Source: Nitrospirota bacterium
GTDB lineage: Bacteria > Nitrospirota > Nitrospiria > Nitrospirales > Nitrospiraceae
Length of the DNA: 8,478 nt
Reading direction: 5' to 3'
NCBI GenBank assembly: GCA_016222925.1
Contig: JACRQB010000234.1
Coordinates: 1 to 8,478, forward strand
Part shown: positions 6,718 to 8,478 of the stretch, in pieces
How the letters are laid out: the number at the start of each line of letters is the position of its first letter
Numbering within the stretch: the first letter of the stretch is position 1
Position numbers and translations under genes: made by a program
Notes under the pieces: generated by a model
What the model saw: the letters and a program-made list of their open reading frames with translations, nothing else
The model's database searches: none
Told to the model about the DNA's origin: nothing

Positions 6718-7410
6718 ATGATTCCTCTCCACGACGATAATCCCACTCAACGGATTCCCTTCGTCACGATGATCTTCATCGGTATCTGTGCCGCCGTGTT
6801 TCTCTATCAAGTAAATCTTCCCCAGGAGGCCGCCGAGCTCTTCGCATTTCAATACGGCGCCATCCCTGCCATTGTCTTTGGCCAGGCTTCGCTTCCTGAG
6901 GAAGCCGGTGCGTTCCCGGCATCCCTCACCCTGGTAACCAGCATGTTTCTTCACGGAGGCTGGATGCACCTACTCGGGAACATGCTTTACCTCTGGATTT
7001 TCGGCAATAACATTGAAGATGCGATGGGTCATGCGAAGTTCGTCGTCTTCTATCTCCTATCCGGTATCCTGGCCGCTCTGAGCCATGCCTTAACTGACCC
7101 TTCCTCCCAAATCCCGATGGTGGGCGCCAGCGGGGCCATCTCGGCTGTGCTCGGTGCCTATCTGCTGTTATTTCCACGCGCTCACGTGCTGGTCTTGCTG
7201 CCGGCGATCGGGATGACTCGAGTGCCAGCGGGCATCGTTCTCGGCATGTGGTTTATCACGCAGCTGATCAGTGGGGGCATGAGCATGGGCGCGACAGGAG
7301 GGGGCGTCGCCTTTTTCGCTCATATCGGTGGATTCATCACAGGCATGGCACTGATCGGTCTCTTCAAACGGAAGGATATGCGTTTTTTTTCGCCTGGCCG
7401 GTCGATGTAG
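6718..7410 (+). CDS. Rhomboid-family intramembrane serine protease
   Basis: An inner-membrane protein of 230 residues with about six hydrophobic segments; the first lies near 14-30 and the last near 198-216. Rhomboid signatures are complete: LHGGWMHLLGNMLYLWIFG (79-96) in the region that follows the L1 loop, VGASGAIS (135-142) with the catalytic Ser138 in GASG, and FFAHIGGFITG (199-209) with the catalytic His202. A loop near 35-70 precedes the conserved core. The family cleaves transmembrane substrates within or near the bilayer; the substrate here is unknown. The short cytosolic tail is basic (FKRKDMRFF). The ATG is 12 nt after the DHH stop and has no obvious ribosome binding site, suggesting coupled translation. 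A run of eight T (7383-7390) lies within the last codons and could allow transcriptional slippage affecting only the tail. Confidence 0.93.
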   Translation: MIPLHDDNPTQRIPFVTMIFIGICAAVFLYQVNLPQEAAELFAFQYGAIPAIVFGQASLPEEAGAFPASLTLVTSMFLHGGWMHLLGNMLYLWIFGNNIEDAMGHAKFVVFYLLSGILAALSHALTDPSSQIPMVGASGAISAVLGAYLLLFPRAHVLVLLPAIGMTRVPAGIVLGMWFITQLISGGMSMGATGGGVAFFAHIGGFITGMALIGLFKRKDMRFFSPGRSM

Positions 7411-7417
7411 TCTTAAT

Positions 7418-7430
7418 GAGGACGTTCCTC
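7418..7430. terminator. Weak hairpin between convergent genes
   Basis: GAGGA (7418-7422) and TCCTC (7426-7430) form a 5-bp stem with a 3-nt loop in the 39-nt gap between the rhomboid stop and the end of the kinase gene. There is no T-run on either side. A shared terminator would be expected here, but this structure is short and only suggestive. Confidence 0.2.
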
Positions 7431-7449
7431 CCTGAACCCACAAGACTGC

Positions 7450-8458
7450 TCATGCAGCATCCAACATCTCTCTGACCTTCTCGACTAATCCGGACTGGCG
7501 GTAGGGATGCCGTAGGACAAACCGCTGATTGATCCGATGGTGCTGAATCGTTTCATCATCGTAGCCCGAGATAAACAGCGTCTTCATCGTTGGATGCTGG
7601 CTTAGAAGTCGGCGGGCAAGTTCACGCCCCCCGATTTCACGCATCACTAAGGGACTCACTACGAGATGAACAATCCCCTTATAGTGTTGCGTGAGCATAA
7701 GCGCCTCGACCGATGAGGCCGCCTCCAAGACTCGATAGCGATGGCGCTGTAAGATGGACCGTGCCAGCTTCCGCTCGATTTCGCTTTCCTCCACAAGCAG
7801 GATCGTTTCATCTCCTTTGGCCAACAGAGCTTTGGGAGTCATCTCGTCCCGTACCTTCTCCGCCGGGGCCGCAGGGAACAGGACTCGGACACCAGTCCCT
7901 TGCCCTGGCCGGCTCTCGACGTCTAGAAGGCCGCAGTTTTGTTTAACAATCCTGAAGACCGCAGTGAGACCAAGGCCGATGTTGGTTTCTTTCGTCGAGA
8001 ACAGCGGTTCGAACATATGGGCCTGAGTATCCAGACTCATGCCGGTTCCGGTATCACTGATTTGAATGAGGATCTGGGAATATGTTGTATTGATCGATAG
8101 TTGGGAGGTCCTCAATGGTCTTGATCGAGATGCTATGCCCAACGGAGGCCGACTGACGATTTCGTGCATTGACGACCAATTGAAGAAGAACGGTTTCCAA
8201 GCCTTCTCGATCCACCTCGGCGTAGGCCGCCTGCTCATCCACCTGAACAATCAGCTCAATATGGTCAGGTAATAGACTCACGATCATGCTGTGCAGATCG
8301 GCAAACACCGCTTGGACGGACCAGATGCGTCCAACGTGCTGGCTCTCACACTCAAGTGCAATGAGCTGAGCCGTGAGCGTGGCAGCCCTTTCACCGACTC
8401 TAAAGAGCTCGTCGGCAGAGGACCTGACAGGGTCATTCGACTGCAAACCCGATAACAT
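7450..8458 (-). pseudogene. Hybrid histidine kinase (HATPase plus degenerate receiver), disrupted; N-terminus beyond window
   Basis: A leftward gene split over frames. From the ATG at 8458: GERAATLTAQLIALE, like the second half of a kinase dimerisation domain, then VDREGLETVLLQLVVNAR (residues 82-99), the start of the ATPase N-box. The next 12 codons read NRQSASVGHSIS instead of the expected motif, which is found on the opposite strand (see 8126-8164). This frame ends at a TGA (8054-8056). The ATPase continues in another frame: ILIQISDTGTGM (G1 box), MFEPLFSTK (F box), GLGLTAVFRIVKQ (G2 box) and PGQGTGVRV. A receiver-like domain follows, ETILLVEESEIERKLARSIL to the TGA at 7450-7452. In it the phosphoacceptor Asp is replaced by Pro (VVSPLVM, Pro codon at 7651-7653) and the usual K-P pair reads RHP, so it looks unable to accept phosphate. 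The H-box expected upstream of MLSGLQSND is not seen; an in-frame TGA lies at 8474-8476. Domain identity is secure, but the gene as written is not functional. Confidence 0.8.
8126..8164 (+). other. 39-bp inverted segment carrying the kinase N-box
   Basis: Read on the + strand this segment encodes RDAMPNGGRLTIS, the canonical histidine-kinase N-box continuation, although the surrounding gene is on the - strand. Turned around, it joins the flanks in frame on both sides: VVNA-RDAMPNGGRLTIS-IKTIED. The ends are CGA (8126-8128) and TCG (8162-8164), extending to an imperfect 6-bp inverted repeat CGAGAT/ATTTCG. A second imperfect inverted pair lies just outside: CAATGGTC (8113-8120) and GACCAATTG (8174-8182). 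The length is exactly 13 codons, so the reading frame is kept in either orientation and no stop is created within it. Confidence 0.8.
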
Positions 8459-8478
8459 GACACCGGTCTGTTTTCAAA

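Noticed and set aside
8066..8272. Rightward ORF encoding RDAMPNGGRLTIS as an independent small gene
   Set aside because: Only the 13-codon kinase motif is meaningful; the flanking residues are antisense to the kinase gene, so an inverted segment explains it better.
1..8478. Mobile elements, CRISPR arrays, tRNA or rRNA genes
   Set aside because: No transposase, integrase, regularly spaced repeat, tRNA cloverleaf or rRNA segment was recognised on either strand.

Overview
The window is a gene-dense stretch of bacterial chromosome, moderately GC-rich, carrying housekeeping-type genes and no mobile element, CRISPR array, tRNA or rRNA that I can see. The gene mix (Maf, a Dus enzyme with an insertion, a DUF692-type protein, a CBS-PilZ protein, a long LOG-family protein, a DHH phosphoesterase, a rhomboid and a hybrid histidine kinase) resembles Nitrospira or other Nitrospirota. 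That is inference from gene content and style, not a proven assignment.

Layout. Positions 1-3674 hold a leftward gene set: DUF692-like protein, then dus (1-nt gap), then maf (10-nt overlap), then after 82 nt an exported protein of unknown function that runs off the left edge. The 165 nt between 3674 and 3840 form a divergent promoter region. Rightward from there lie a CBS-CBS-PilZ protein, a LOG-family protein behind a good sigma70-type promoter, a DHH/DHHA1 phosphoesterase and a rhomboid protease. A leftward hybrid histidine kinase converges on the rhomboid gene and its 5' part reaches the right edge.

The striking feature is damage. Three of the nine genes are broken as written. maf has lost about 25 residues including its KAGxYxIQG motif and changes frame at the same point. 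The DUF692-like gene needs one extra base near 3351. In the histidine kinase, a 39-bp segment (8126-8164) reads as the canonical N-box on the strand opposite to the gene, and a separate frameshift follows. Turning that segment around restores an in-frame kinase motif exactly. This is a genuine micro-inversion, an invertible segment, or an assembly artefact.

Functionally, the left operon combines tRNA modification (dus), nucleotide-pool housekeeping (maf remnant) and a probable metal-dependent TIM-barrel enzyme. The right half mixes signalling (CBS-PilZ, kinase), nucleotide metabolism (LOG, DHH) and membrane proteolysis (rhomboid). I see no evidence that these genes form a single pathway.
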